From: Ophiodon elongatus
Taxonomy: Eukaryota > Chordata > Actinopteri > Perciformes > Hexagrammidae
Direction of reading: 5' to 3'
Length of the DNA stretch: 64,000 nt
Assembly: GCA_016806645.1 (NCBI GenBank)
Contig: JACSYO010002116.1
Location: 4,681,001-4,745,000, forward strand
The position numbers and the translations under genes were made by a program. The first letter of the stretch is position 1, and each line of letters opens with the position of its first letter. The notes beneath the pieces are model-generated. The model searched no databases. It saw only the letters and a program-made list of their open reading frames with translations, and had not been told where the DNA came from. Below are positions 1 through 13,458 of the stretch, in pieces.

Positions 1-3000
1 CAGACTCATGGATTTTGGGGTGACCACGCTAGTGATCCGTGTGGTGGACCTGAACAATAATCCCCCTACTTTCTACGGAGAGAACGGCCCTCAGAACATG
101 TTTGAGTTGACCATGTATGAGCATCCACCGGAGGGAGAGATACTCCGGGGGCTGAAAATCACTGTCAACGACTCCGATCAGGTGGGGGAAACCATTGTCT
201 TACATATTTTTTCATACACTGACTGATTAGTATGAAAATGACGAAACAGTCGTTATTTTCAGTGATGTTTTACTGAGCAGTTATCAGCTTGTAGCCCTGA
301 TGCAGTGTTATTGCTGTTGAAAGCTGCCGCAGTTAACCAGGAGAGAGGAACAGTGATATGATGGTTATGTTAAAGTGATTATGTAATGACACTCATTTCC
401 AACCAAATTACATTGTTATCTAATAAGAGACAGATTTAATCAACATTCATTGTGCCTTTCCGTCCATGAAATTACTTTAAGCCTGCCATTATCACAGACA
501 ATCCTTTTAAAATTGCACAAATTTGAAAGTAAGCCAACACAAATTAAAAGGTGCTCTCTAGCTGTGCCATTTGTCCGCTTATGCAAGTCTCTTTGGGTTT
601 CCAGCTCCTTGGATGAGTCTCGTCCAAATGGCTGATGTTCACCAAATGTGTTCTCTGATAATACTGTTACAACATCAGGGCGAGCTCTCTTTGTCAGGCG
701 ATATTATGTTTCACCAGGAATACTACTGCTGCCACTGATATCCATTGATCTCTCATACATCACTGTAATAAATACAAAGCTTTTATATTGATTGAATGGA
801 CTGTATACTACATGGATTATACTGTATGTCTGCGATAGCTTTGTGACAAATGACGATTATTATAAATAGATCCAAGCATGTACAATATATTTGTCATTTT
901 CACTAATGCGACATTCTGACTAATGTGATGATGTGTATTGTTCTCTTGCAGGGCGCAAATGCTAAATTTAATCTTAGACTGTTGGGACCGGGAAGGATGC
1001 TGCGAGTCGTCCCACAGACTGTACTCAATGAGGCCCAGGTCACAATCTTAGTCGAAGACTCTGCTGCCATGGACTATGAGAAACACCATTTTCTTACATA
1101 CAAGGTTAACATGCACACATCCCCCAACAAATAACAGTGTTATATCACCTGCATCTGCTGTGTATTGCTCTTTTTCCGTTTTATTTATTTCTAATCTGTC
1201 TCCTCTTTAGCTACTTGCAGTTGAGATCGATACGCCCGAGAGATTCAGTGCCACAGCAGACATCGTCATTCATCTCCTGGACACAAACGACAACGCTCCC
1301 AAATTCTCCTCAGATTACTACATCGCCAGAATTCCAGAAAACTCACCCGGTGGCTCCAATGTGGTGTCAGTCACGGTGAGAGTCTTCATCCTGTCTAAAA
1401 ATACATGCCAACACCAATGTACGTCACTCTGAGCTAAAGATGAATGCTGATTTTAACAAAATGCCCTAGAGCGCCATTAATTCTCTAAATGTCGACTTTT
1501 TGAGCGCTGAGGGTTGGGATAATATGTGAAAACATAGATAAAAGCTAGGCGAGGTAAGCTGCCAGATGGCTATCACTTTCATTTTGTTGTGTAACACCAA
1601 ATTCCCAGATTTTTCCCCCTAATGCTTAGCAGCACATGCAGCTGCAGCACAGAAATGTGTGCAGAAATAAACACTTTTAGCAACATGTTTCAGTGTCATT
1701 TAGTTTAAAAAAAATGTTTGCTATTATCCATCGCCCTTGTCGGTTCATATCAGCCTTGCTGAGGCTCAAAGCAACAGGGGGGCTTGATGATAAATCCTGC
1801 CCTTGCATGAACGCCACAGAGGCTCATTTCCTTGATCCCAGGCAATTTCAATCAGATGAAAGAACAGCCAACAAGTGACCTTGGACATATTGAGACAGCG
1901 AACAGGCATCCCTGCAGTGACAGACAGACAGACAGACAGATGCCCATGATGATGTTCCTACGACATTAAAAAAAAAAAGAGTATTTTTATAGCTGACCCC
2001 TGCAATATCATCTTCCAATCCAGAACAGATTCATTCAGTTTACTGAGTCCATGGTGGCAGACTGTTCTCTTTCCTGCTTTAGTAAAGAGGTACAAACAAA
2101 TCTAACATCAGTATTTTGAGGTTTATCAGCGGTATGATGTAGAAAGTAGGTAAGCTCACTGAGCCACATATTGCCCTCAAACTGCTGAGGCCTTAATACC
2201 TCAATTAAACTCATAAAACTTTTTTCTCCACAATGTTTTCTGTTTATCCACAGGCAACAGACCCAGACTCAGGACCTTGGGGTGATGTGAAGTACTCCAT
2301 CTACGGATCAGGGGCTGACTTGTGAGTAGAATAATATTACTTTAACTAAAATAAATTGAATTTTTTTCAGCACTCTGCTCCCCCTTCAAATTGATCTCAT
2401 CCTCCTAATACTATCAGCCTGCACAAGAAAAATACATCTATTATATTACATGTACAAGCAAACCATGTTCTCAAAGTCCCAGACTACCTTTTTATTGCCT
2501 CCGCTGAGACTATTTATTGGCCCATAATGTCATGTGTAAACCTATTATGTGTAGAAAATCAGGTGGTGACAGATAATGAGAATAAAAGCATACAAAAAAT
2601 AGTCCCACACGCTTATACAACAATATTAGCAGTTGATACCCTTGGTATTTGTCAACAGGAGAAAAACAGGACATTAGTTAACCTAAATAACAGATGTGCC
2701 TTTTTAATTATAGACCACTGTAATTATGAATACCTCCTACTGTGAAAACACATCTGCCTAAAAGGGTACTGCACAGAAATATCACAGCAGATTTGTTTTT
2801 CATATTAGAACCTGGTTCAGTTTGGTCCTATGCGCTGTAGTCCCTTGGAGGATTTGCTGGTATTGTCTCTCATCTCGATTTTTATTAGATTTCCTGTTAG
2901 AAGTCTAACCTCTGAGGAAAAGGTCAGTGGTCACTGTTCTCTGTTAATAACACACAATATACCCTCAGCGTGCCTTTCCTTTCACATCACTACAGACAGT

Positions 3001-6000
3001 CTGAAAGATCACCTGCATATTATAGAAAGGAAGTATAAACCTGCATGCCTTAGGACCAAAATACCTGGATTTGGAAACAGTAAAGCAAAATAAACATTGC
3101 CCTGTAACATGCAGCAGCAACATAAACAGACAGGTGTATGTTAGTAGAGACTTGTTTAATCCCTCAGGGCTGTTCCCAATAAACCCCTTGCTGTGTACAA
3201 TGAAATGAAGGTAGTAGTAGAGTATTTTTGGGCCTTTCAGTAGAGATTTTGAGCTCTGTAGCGATGAATTAGAGGAGATATGTGATGTCACGTGGCATCC
3301 AGGAGAAGGATTTCCAAAATAAGCAGCGGAGAGAGATTTGGAGCACTTTGTTTATTTTAGTGCATGCTTGTTTGGTCAAAACCAGTTTTAAACTGTGTCA
3401 CTTCAAATCACTCCAAACTGCCTCTCTAAAATGTATTGTTAACCTACTGCATCTGCGAAATTTCCGACTTTACACTTCTTCTTTTTTCTTTTTTTTTTAC
3501 AATATCTTGTAGAATACTACACTGCATGCAGTCTTACTCTCTTTGCCTTCTTGCCCTCTGTCTTCGTTAATCCTGTAATGGGATTGGAGGAGAAAATAGA
3601 CTGTTCTTTAATTCCGTTTGTGACATAGTCACTGTTGGGTAACTAAACAAGTCAGAGAAACAATCTTCCACTATACGTTAACAGTTTAATCTTTCATGAC
3701 TTAAGTTAATTGACAGTGGTATTATCATGAACTATTGTTTTTAAAGTTTTAAGTGCAGCATATCTGGTTTAAAAAGAAAAGGAACTTTCAAAAAAAAGAT
3801 GCCGTCCAGCAGTAATTTAATCTATTTTCTTTTGCTCAGCTAGAAAATGGTAACTTTGTCCAGTCCTAGGAATCTCTCCTAAAGTTTTGGCCCATTGTTT
3901 TTAGGTTAGGTCTATCAATAGCCTAAATAATGGTGAATCTAAAGCACCATACCCCTGTAGTAAACCCCACAGTCTTTGTGCTGTCCATCGCTTAACAAAA
4001 GTGCTCTTGAGCAAAATGCTCACATCATAAAATAGAGTGTACACATTCTCGGTAAGCCTACTCTTAGAAGAAAATAAAGGTTTAAGTGAAAATGTTCAAG
4101 ACTATGTGGAAAATCGTGGCTCTCAATTGCATGCATAATAAATCTGAATTGTATAGAACAATCCTGTCTCATTTACAGGTTCCTGATCCAGTCTGCATCT
4201 GGGATCATCTACACCCAGCCGTGGGCGAGCCTGGACGCAGAGGTGAGGTCCAAGTATAACTTCTATGTAAAGGCAGAAGACGCAGAGGGGAAGTACAGCC
4301 TGGCTGAGGTCTTTGTGACTGTGCTGGACCTGAATGACCACCCACCTGCATTCAATGACAACTTCCTGGAGAAGACTATGGTGATTGGAGCACCAGTGAA
4401 AATAGAGGTATTTACTCTTTTATGATGTACTATGTCAGATAAAGTGAAACTTCGAGAGGAAAGTCAATAACATTACCTTTTTACTGAAATGCATCTACAT
4501 CTACACAGGCTGTAGATGATGATGCAGAAGTACCAAACAATGTCATTGAGTACGCCATCATGAAAGCTGAGCCAGACAACAACATCTTTGACATTGACGT
4601 TGACACGGGGGAGATCATGCTCAAGTCCTACATCAAGTCCATGGCCATTATTCAGAACATCACCAAGCAGACAGACTGCACCTGGTCGCTGGTGGTGCAG
4701 GCTCGGGACCGCGGCCAGCCTTCCTTCAGCACCACTGCGGTCATCAAGATCGACATCACTGAAGCTGTAAGTTGCCATAAAGTAGATGAGTAGAAATATG
4801 TCAAGTCAAACCCTTATGAGGGGTCATATCAATATACAATACGACTTGATGAATTCTAACAAACTTAAATGCATTGAAACATAGTGTGTGTGTGCAAAGC
4901 TGCAACCATTAGTCCATCAGCAATTAATTGTGTTTGGGACAATAATGTCATCTTATGCTGCTCTAATGTCATTCTAGTTGTAGCCACATACTACCATATG
5001 CTATAGTATTATATAGAAATAAATATTGTTTAATTTCATTACAATGGTATTTCAAAAAAAAATTCAAATACATTGACAATGTATTATTGAAGTATAGCTC
5101 TAAAACAAACTAAATTTGTATTTGTTATGCTGTGTATGTAGTGTGACTGCTCTTTTCCCTCTATATTCCCAGTGAGTGATTATCTTTCTATCAACGGTTT
5201 GTAATGCAAGAAAATTATGAAGTCTTGAAACATCTAATCAGTCAGTATTTGCAGCTTTTCTGTAGAATGATCCATTTCATCACAGCTGAAGTTAAAAATT
5301 AGTAGTCAGAAAAAAAAAATCGGAATCTCACACAATTGCAATTGTCATGTTTTCAGATCAAATCAAGATTTATCTCATACGTCTTGGGCCTAAGGAGACG
5401 TCCAGGGGCTGTGTTTGGGATTTGTTTCACCGTTGTCACCTTCGCCATTTCATTGACAATCTTCATTTCAACTCTTATATACTGGAACTCTGTGAAAAAG
5501 TCCCGTGTACAAGCTCAGGGCAAGATCAGAAAGATTATAAGGAGGCCTGTTCCGTAAATGAAGCTTGCCTTGAGATCATCGGCACAGCAGTACTGTAGCT
5601 TTTACTCCGCGGTACCAAGAATTTATAGCGATTCATTTTCAAAGGAAATAGAACAAGGCTGTGTCTGTAAAAGAGTACAGGAGCACAATTTTGTCATTGT
5701 TCCTTTTTGGGGATTTAGTACTCTCATTATGACACCACAACGACCAACAAAATAACCAAATTAGTTTTGTTTGTTTTTTTCGATTTCACATTAATTCATA
5801 TTTTAATTCTCAGATGTTGGATGGTCTTAGCTATGGGTTTCCCAGTCAACCTCTCTGATCTTGTCTTGACTAAATATAAAACAGTAGAACACTGAAATAA
5901 ACTACAGTTCATATTTGTAGTATGTTTAATTTGCAAGACATTCACCAGGAAAAATACAAATATTTGTTTTTATACAAGCAGTATTATGGCAGTACATTTG

Positions 6001-6719
6001 CAGTAATTTAGTTTTTTATTTTGCACCTCACATGACATTTTTAGCCAAATGATGAATACATGCAGGACTACAGTACATACACAGGACGATATTTAGAAGT
6101 TAATCTTTGTGTGACAGACTATGACTTCAGTCCCATGGATGTGAATTCTCCCTGTGCTCTTTTACAGACCCAACTCAGTGGGGGGCCTTTGGGATCATTT
6201 TTGATGCACAATAGAAACAAGCCTTTGCAAATCCTAGGCATGCTTGCTGGTGTCATTAGTTTCATGGTCATTGTCACAGTCATCATCTCCACTGCAACAT
6301 TCATGCGCAACAAAAAGTCCAACCGGGTCCTGCCTAACCGGCGTGTGAGAAGGAGGCAACCGAAACAGCAGCCCTGGAACTTCAGAAACCCCTTCAAGGT
6401 ACCAGAAACTCCCGGAGAGAAATTCAGAGTAGAAGAGGAAGAGGCAGAGGAAGAGCCAGAGGTCACCGTGGAGAATGTCAACTACAACAACAATGCGCCC
6501 GATGTTGTGAGACGCTGGCCTCCGCCACCTTGCGCCCCATCTCTTCCACCACCAAATTACAACCCAGGGGAGAGGCAGTGGGCGGTACCAACCGTCTCAG
6601 CAACAGTGGCACCCAAACCTAGAAAGAAGCCAAATATGAACAGACAGGACACTGTGAACTTAGCGTTGGTCTCAGAGCTTAAGATGAGACTGGAGCAGAA
6701 GAGGATGCTGAAACATTGA
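1..6719 (+). CDS. cdhr1a: cdhr1a, photoreceptor cadherin (cadherin-related family member 1), 3' part
   Basis: The gene continues off the left edge. Visible coding exons are 1-181, 952-1104, 1211-1375, 2254-2321, 4179-4407, 4509-4766 and the terminal exon 6168-6719; all junctions are GT-AG and in phase. The joined protein covers the end of one cadherin repeat (DLNNNPP), two full repeats ending DTNDNAP and DLNDHPP, and a last membrane-proximal repeat ending DITEA. A membrane segment (LGMLAGVISFMVIVTVIIST) and a basic, then acidic and proline-rich cytoplasmic tail follow. The motifs match PCDH21/CDHR1, a calcium-dependent adhesion protein at the base of rod and cone outer segments where new discs form. 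Only about the last three and a half of the family's six ectodomains lie in the window. An alternative terminal exon is listed separately. Introns show no other genes. Identity is secure; the 'a' suffix is inferred. Confidence 0.95.
5357..5557 (+). CDS. cdhr1a: alternative terminal exon of cdhr1a (second TM segment, short tail)
   Basis: A pyrimidine-containing acceptor ending TTTTCAG at 5356 opens a 66-codon frame in the same phase (0) as the terminal exon at 6168. It encodes a basic stretch, one hydrophobic membrane segment (AVFGICFTVVTFAISLTIFI region), then WNSVKKSRVQAQGKIRKIIR and a stop at 5555-5557. Its layout parallels the main last exon: a short linker, a TM segment, then a Lys-Ser/Arg-rich stop-transfer sequence. 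The long acidic and proline-rich tail is missing. An AATAAA at 5896-5901 could terminate this form. Splicing the 4766 donor to 5357 gives a membrane cadherin with only about 25 cytoplasmic residues. Expression is inferred, not shown. Confidence 0.7.
   Translation: MKSRFISYVLGLRRRPGAVFGICFTVVTFAISLTIFISTLIYWNSVKKSRVQAQGKIRKIIRRPVP
5896..5901 (+). promoter_or_regulatory. candidate poly(A) signal for the short cdhr1a isoform
   Basis: AATAAA lies about 340 bp past the stop of the alternative terminal exon and before the main terminal exon. It is therefore placed to end the short transcript. Confidence 0.4.
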
Positions 6720-6952
6720 TTGTCCTTGACAAAACATTCTTACCTTAAGGTTCATTTAGTAGCTGCCCTGGAGCTTTTATGATCTTTATCAGCAGATCCA
6801 GTCCGCATGAAAATGAAGACGTTCAAACTTTACATTTTGTCCCAGAACTTGAAGGTCTCTGATCAAAAGCTCTAGAACAGATGCTAAATAGACCATGAGA
6901 TTGTTTTGTCGACTGATGTTTTCAAGGTCATTAATGAACTATGAAACTCAAT

Positions 6953-6953
6953 C

Positions 6954-6985
<32 letters not shown>

Positions 6986-7022
6986 GTGTGCGTGTGTGTG
7001 CGTGTGTGTGCGTGCATGTGTG
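6953..7022 (+). repeat. (TG)n microsatellite in cdhr1a 3' UTR
   Basis: A TG dinucleotide tract with periodic TGCG interruptions lies about 230 bp after the cdhr1a stop. Open frames here are repeat artefacts. Confidence 0.95.
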
Positions 7023-7572
7023 TTTTCAGAAAGATTAAATACACTGAAACAGCTTAATTCCTTGTGTATCAACAATGTAATTTTCATGTGGTGGAAAAAA
7101 TATCCCATCATGACAGATGTATCACCATTCATTGTTTGTTTCAAGTTTCCGTGTCATTCTGTAATAGATAAATCCCACCTTTTGAACCATTTGTTGACAC
7201 ACTAGTGGCTTAAAGATTCTCACCCCGAGATCCCTTTTCGGGAATGAACTCATTCAGATTTCAACAAGCGAGACTGTTTATTTGGAATCCAACCAATCTC
7301 CTTACAAGAGATTTCATGACACTTGAACTGACTAAAGAGATCAGCCCCAGGGACGAGAACCAAAGTGATCACGTTAGGAAGACCTTTAATCCTTCTGCGC
7401 AGGTGTAAAGCACTGTTTAGACCCCTGTTTTGCAGCAGTCGCGATATGTATATTTTCTGTCTTAAAGGACTACGTCTCATTTGTTTACTAATGTTTTTTG
7501 TGGTGGTTTATTTGTTTCAATTGGTGTCTTTTTTTTGTCAAAAAACTGTTGCTGTCAAAACACTTGATTACC

Positions 7573-7578
7573 AATAAA
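7573..7578 (+). promoter_or_regulatory. candidate poly(A) signal of cdhr1a
   Basis: AATAAA lies about 850 bp after the stop of the long terminal exon, just before a MITE begins. It is the clearest polyadenylation signal for the full-length transcript. Confidence 0.55.
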
Positions 7579-7602
7579 AAGAAAACTTAATTTGTAATTT
7601 AA

Positions 7603-8033
7603 ACTGGTGAATGAAGTATTTAGATCATTGTACTCAAGAAAAAGAAGTGATACCACGCAATGAAAATACCCAATTACGCCCTTTTACTTTGGTAAATCTA
7701 AATTAGAAGTCCTCATTACTGCACGTATAGTGGCGCAGTGCTATTTTATTTCATTGTAAATTGCATAAATACTCATGTAATTACTGAAGCAGTCCTTTAA
7801 TCTTAATTGGAAGTGAAGCTCATCTAACTGTTTTATGATTTTAGGTAGTAATCTATAACAGTACATCATCTTTTGTAAAATGATAACAAGCTTTGTACAT
7901 AAAATATGAATCTGGAAAGTAATTGCAGCTGCCAAAGTAATGTATTACAGTAAACAAAATCCTCTGAAACAAAGTTCCTCAAAATTGTAGTACAGTATTT
8001 TACTTATATGTACTTAGATACTTTCCACAGCTG
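7603..8033. mobile_element. hAT-like MITE, copy 1
   Basis: The left end reads CTGGTGAATGAAGTATTTAG and the right end reads TACTTTCCACAGCTG. These are degenerate versions of the CAGTGGTGGAA / TTCCACCACTG ends of a non-autonomous hAT family common in teleosts. The interior also has the family's phrases TGTACTCAAG and TTTTACTT. It has no coding capacity. Related copies lie at 28430 and 32003. Confidence 0.6.
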
Positions 8034-10279
8034 AATTTCAACTTTAGATGAATATGCAGCTGGATTATTGATAGTAGATAAATAATGCCTTTTGACTCCC
8101 GCAGTTTATTCTGCACGTATTCAGGCTGTCAGTGGGACAGTGAGGCCAATCTGGTCACTACCAGCTGCAACTGTCCAGGATTAAAACATGCTCAGACCAT
8201 TAGTCTGTAGCCTTGGAGGCTCGGTGAAACACACAGAGAGACGGCTTTGTTGCCTTACATCACCAACACCTCCTTAATGAGCCTGCAAGTATACTCTACT
8301 GCCGCCTTCTGGAAAACGAGGAGAAGCTGCTACCAAAGCCCAGGGTGAAAGATGAAGATGGCGTGAGAAAAGATTCGAGATCACTGTTCCTAAATCCTCA
8401 AACAAAAATGATGACTAAAATCGAAGCTTTTATGGCCGTAAGCGAAGTTTTGCTGAATCATATTTAGCTTTAGCTTTAGCTTTTGTAAAAAATAAAAATA
8501 AAAAAATATGTAGAGCAATTTTTATCCAAATGATGAATGATAGTCATGTAGAACAACAGGAATACACATATGATTTGTGTTAGAATAAGATGTATGAAGA
8601 AGGCCTTATACAAGAATATTACATGTACTGTTGTTTTTAATAAAACCTCACCAGATGTTCTGAAAATATGTAATATATTATCCTGATACAAGCGCTTATG
8701 CTCTCCTTAGCTCCAATATCAATGTGAGCACTACCAATTATGAAGTTACACTGAACCACTCACTGGGTATTTGTGTAGACATCATGAGCAAACATGCACA
8801 CTATTTCAAAGTTACATAAAACATGAAATTTGCAGATTACCCTCTCTAATCCAAGGACCAAGTTGTTCATCTTTGTGCAATATTGCATCGTTGGCAAAAA
8901 AACAAAAGTCCATCTGCCCTGATTTAGCTTGGACTGACAAGATGTGTGTGACTGGCTTTGAACTCGCTCAGCTGGCACATTTCATACAGTTATGATGCCG
9001 CAGAGCCAACCCTGGGGAATGCAGTGAAAACTGCCTCCGAAACTCAGATTATAGATGCAATTGTGTTACATGCTGTTTTTCTTTATTTTTAGATCAGTAC
9101 AGTGTGAAAGGTTCTTGTGGAACCAAACCCAAAATTTGGATACAAATTGTTGCACACATAAACAGAAAAAGTTTTCAGTTTTGCAAGCTGTTAATGCTCT
9201 CAAATGAAATGAGGGAATATGAGGAGCAGCCCAAATGATCATGCATTATGCCATGTAAGAGGCAGCCAGGATTACTGGGCTATTTGATAGAGGATTACAG
9301 AGTTAAAAGTTGCAAAGAGCATTGATGCTTTAGAATGAAAGAAAACTATGAACCGGGTTTAAAGACCCTGGTTTGAAGCAGCAGAGGTTTTACTGTAAAT
9401 GAAACATTTGCTTTTCTGGATATGGAAACTAAGAAAGACAACATGTCTACAGCATTAAAGTAACTCCTGATATTTGAACATTGCTACCCATGAGATCAGC
9501 AGCTTTTATGTGACGTAGTATTTAAATAATATGCTGCATTATGCAACATTAGGGTATGTAAGAGATAAATAAGATAAGATAAATTAAGATGTAATTCATG
9601 TGTGTTCTGTGCTAAAATAACTGATATTTAGTGTCTACCGAGTCCACAGTCTTGTGTCATACACAGCACATAGGGATTACAACAAAAAGCAGTATAAATC
9701 TCCCACCCGCCAATCATATAAACAAGCCTGTACAAGCAAGAAAGCAGATGTGACTGTGCTCCAGAAAATGAGAGCTGCCAATATCAGCCAGTCATTTTAA
9801 ACCCTGCAGTGAACAGAAGCGGGCCCTATAGCAGAGAAGAACTGCTTGCATCACAGGAGACAGAGGAGGGGGTCGTGTGATCTGATCATAAAGTGATGGC
9901 TCGAGGGGATATTGGAGAGGATGCCAGTGTATGAGTATTAATGTCAAAAGAACAATGCCATTGGCCGAGGCATATCCGACATGCCATCTGTCTCGGTTGG
10001 TCAGCACAGATCATGCGTGACGCATGGCTGCTGCGTGTTGTGTTCGCAGAAGTGGGAGAGGAGGAACAGTGACGTATGTGTACAGTGACGCAGAGAGGAT
10101 TTAACGTATGTTAATGAAACATTACAGTTACAGTTACGGAAACTTCCCAGTGTTGACAATTTTCAGTCCTTGCGAGTTTCCAGAACTTGTGTTATGGATG
10201 AATTTAATTTAATTAGCTGCCGCTAATGAGGCAATATTACAGTTAGTATATAGTTACTATATACATGTATTATTCAACT

Positions 10280-10331
10280 TGTGTATAGTATAGTGATGTC
10301 TGTCTATGCAGACATCACTATACTATACACA
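10280..10331. repeat. perfect 23-bp inverted repeat (hairpin)
   Basis: The two 23-nt arms at 10280-10302 and 10309-10331 are exact reverse complements around the 6-nt loop TCTATG. A T-rich stretch (10332-10360) follows directly. No transposon ends or gene were recognised around it. Confidence 0.85.
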
Positions 10332-11043
10332 CATTTTTTTTATTTTTTTTTTTTTATTGATGTTTTCTTTGGTGAGTAAGATAGAAATTGAAGGAAAATA
10401 AAAATTAAAAAAAATGAAAATAAATCTTTATATTTTACTTTCTAAATATCCAAAACAAATGCAAATTCAATGGTTCTAAGCCTTTCTTTCCTATTTTTAA
10501 GAATGAACTCAATACATATGTGGATGCCATACAAATTTCAGAACTCTAAAGCTAGGAGGAGCGTGTCATTACATGTAACCTTTGTGACTGATTTTGGAGT
10601 ATCTTTGGCTGAGATTGGTGCTACGATTTAGACTTTTATATGAAGAGCCTCGTTGTTCTTGATTATTTTGCTTAGATTAACATATCATTTGACTATCTAA
10701 ACAGGAATATCCTTTCACCAGAGCCGTTTCAATGCATTTCACTGTCCAATCACGTAGCCAGGGGGCGAGCCTTCTTTCTTTACTGTGCTCAGGGCAGCCA
10801 AATGTGATCAGCATCAATTATACCAATTTCCGGTTTGTTGCCATACCTGCAGCACCCATAGATTGTATACAAGAAGCACCCAATGGCACATTTCTAATTT
10901 TCGCAATGCCTGTAGGATTTTCCACATTTAAATGTGATCGCTGTGCACAAAATTGTCGACATACTTGCACCTGCATACATCGAGTTACGTCACCAATTAC
11001 GAGGGTAAATTTAAGCTTATAAAGTTAGACCAAGACACAACAG

Positions 11044-11044
<1 letters not shown>

Positions 11045-11136
<92 letters not shown>
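11045..11136 (+). repeat. (TG)n microsatellite
   Basis: About 46 uninterrupted TG units. The Cys-Val and His-Thr frames across it are artefacts. Confidence 0.97.
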
Positions 11137-11137
<1 letters not shown>

Positions 11138-13360
11138 TCCACGAGGAAGTCAGACAAGCACACCACCAGCCCAGTCCAACCAGGTGGAGCCTGCCAACTT
11201 CATACAGCAAACAAGGGGAGGAGGTTGTGCCACCAGTCCTTGTGGGACCATAAGTACCGGGTTCCCAGGAACTTCGTGGACCGTGAACACTATGATTTAA
11301 CACTATGGGAGATTTAACTAAATTGCCAGCCCTTACAAGGACCCCTGTGTGTTCACCAGAAGACATCACACCAGGTAAGACAGAGAGACTGCAAGCAGTG
11401 CAGACAGATAATCAAGCTCTCCAATTTTATCTACCAGATACTAAATTACAGTATTTACTATTTTTAGTTATTGTAATACGCTTGCACATTGCTTCTGTCA
11501 TTAGTGTGTTAATACTTTTTAAAACTACAGCCACTTGGAAATATTCTTCTTAATGCTATTTGTGAAAATGTTATAAAGTTGTTATTATTATAACTTACAT
11601 GTTTAAATCCACTTGAATTAAAATGGTTTGGTCCGCTTTCATATTGTCTTTAGAGAACACTCACTCAGGTAATATTATAGTATCCTGACCCTGATAGAGT
11701 TCAATGAGCTGCCTTTCTATCTAAAAGAAACAAAATGTCAGCTCATGATGCTCTAGAGTCTATGTGGAGGTTAGTTAGGAGGGTCAACTTGGAAAACAAA
11801 CTGTTGCTCCCTGGAATAGTGAGGGGCATTTCAGTATAAAACAACCAGTTATTAACTGTGGTGGGTCTCCTTGTCTCCTGATTCGGTGGGCCATAACACA
11901 TTATACACACTGAGTTGAAAATTAGTTGATTAGTTTAGGGATATGACAATTACTGTTAACTAACTTTGGTTTTAGACATTGGTTTGGTATGTGCGCTCTA
12001 CTGGGAGCAGTGTTGATTATGAAGTGTGGCAGCAGCAAGAAGGAAGGACCTGCAGTAGTGAAGTAGCCATTCTCTGAGGGAGTTGTTGGCCTGCATGAAT
12101 AACATTATAAGAACTCACAGGGCCAAGTATGAGCTGCGCTTTTTGCAGTCCATCTTCGGAACATTGTAGTTTCATCACGTCAATAACATCCACGTCGTAT
12201 CATAATTCTGTAGCCTGCCCTTAGTGCAGTCAGATTATCCTGGCATTGCGGTTTTCTTTTCCTCAGTCCTTATGAATTCTCCTTCACATCTTTCCTTGAC
12301 CTAACATTTTCCATAGAGGTCAATAAAAAAATAAAAAATAAAAGTGGTTAGGAAAAGTTTTAAAAAAGTGTTGACCGCAGCCCTTGTATGACTGACGCAG
12401 ATCATGTTTGGTTGCAACGTGTTGTAGTGCTCGCTCCTGGTTTTGTGATTTTATAGTGAAATTATATTCCTGATTGTATATTTAAATGACATGTTAATCC
12501 AAGCATCCCCACTGGCTATTCAGGAGGAAGCGTCAAAAATTACTTGTAAACTTCAGATTCACACATACAGTTGAGTTCTGTGTGAACATTTTTAACCCAC
12601 AAACTTGATGTGTAACTGCAACCCCTTCTTTTAACTGAAAACCTTTATTGTATCTGCAAACCTTTTTGTAACTGAAAACCTTTTTGTAACTGACATTTTT
12701 CATTGCTGAAAACGTGTGCAAATCATCGTTATGCACTCACAGATTGAAAATTATTTGTTCAAACCTTTTTCATTTGCTCACAAAAATGCCATGCACTCCT
12801 TTTGAATTTAAAAATGTCTATTTATTCAGATATTTTTTACACATTCAAACAGTTGAACTCATTTGTTCAGACTGGTTTTATACATTGACATTTTTTAATG
12901 TAATCATACACAATGTTTTTACACCTTCAAATATGCTGATACACAGCTACAATATTTTTCACCCATTTTGATTCCATAAATAAATACATAAAACAATATC
13001 AAAGTGCTAACACAGAATTACATAAAGATAAAGTATGCACCTTCTACTGAAACTCTTAAAATATGTACTCATCAGCACTTCTTCATTTGACTCAATCAGA
13101 GGTTTTATATAAAGCAGCAATTTAAACATATGATAACAAGACAAACATGTCATATTTCAGACAGGAAAAAACTGCAAATGGGTGCAAATCCTTGAATTAC
13201 ACTCTTGACATAACGGTGATCATTCACATCTTTGCAACAAACTCCGCACCCTAAAACAGAGGGAGAGATGAGATTAAAACCAAGGCAGACAACATGATCA
13301 TTCTTCTGAATATTACATTTATGAGTATTAAAGTCAGTGTTATGCAGCAGATCCATTTTT

Positions 13361-13366
13361 TTTATT
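13361..13366 (-). promoter_or_regulatory. candidate poly(A) signal of lrit2
   Basis: AATAAA on the minus strand, about 95 bp beyond the lrit2 stop codon. Confidence 0.5.
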
Positions 13367-13458
13367 TTATTTGTCAAAAATAACTGATACAGAGTGAGAC
13401 ATTGGTCTATTACAAGGTCAGTTTCGTGTTGTACCTTGTTGACTTGACAAATAGTAAT

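Larger units (their letters stand above)
8034..13355. other. intergenic region between cdhr1a and lrit2
   Basis: I recognise no gene here. It holds AT-rich sequence, a perfect hairpin at 10280-10331, a long (TG)n tract at 11045-11136, and about three copies of a 20-bp CCTTTTTGTAACTGAAAA unit near 12615-12700. The two flanking genes converge, so both 3' UTRs point into it. Confidence 0.6.

Noticed and set aside
11025..11369. Open frames of 67-115 codons on both strands across 11025-11369
   Set aside because: They read through a (TG)n microsatellite (Cys-Val and His-Thr runs) and have no family motifs.
12600..12710. Three ~20-bp repeats resembling a CRISPR array
   Set aside because: The units are direct, degenerate and contiguous without unique spacers, in a vertebrate genome.
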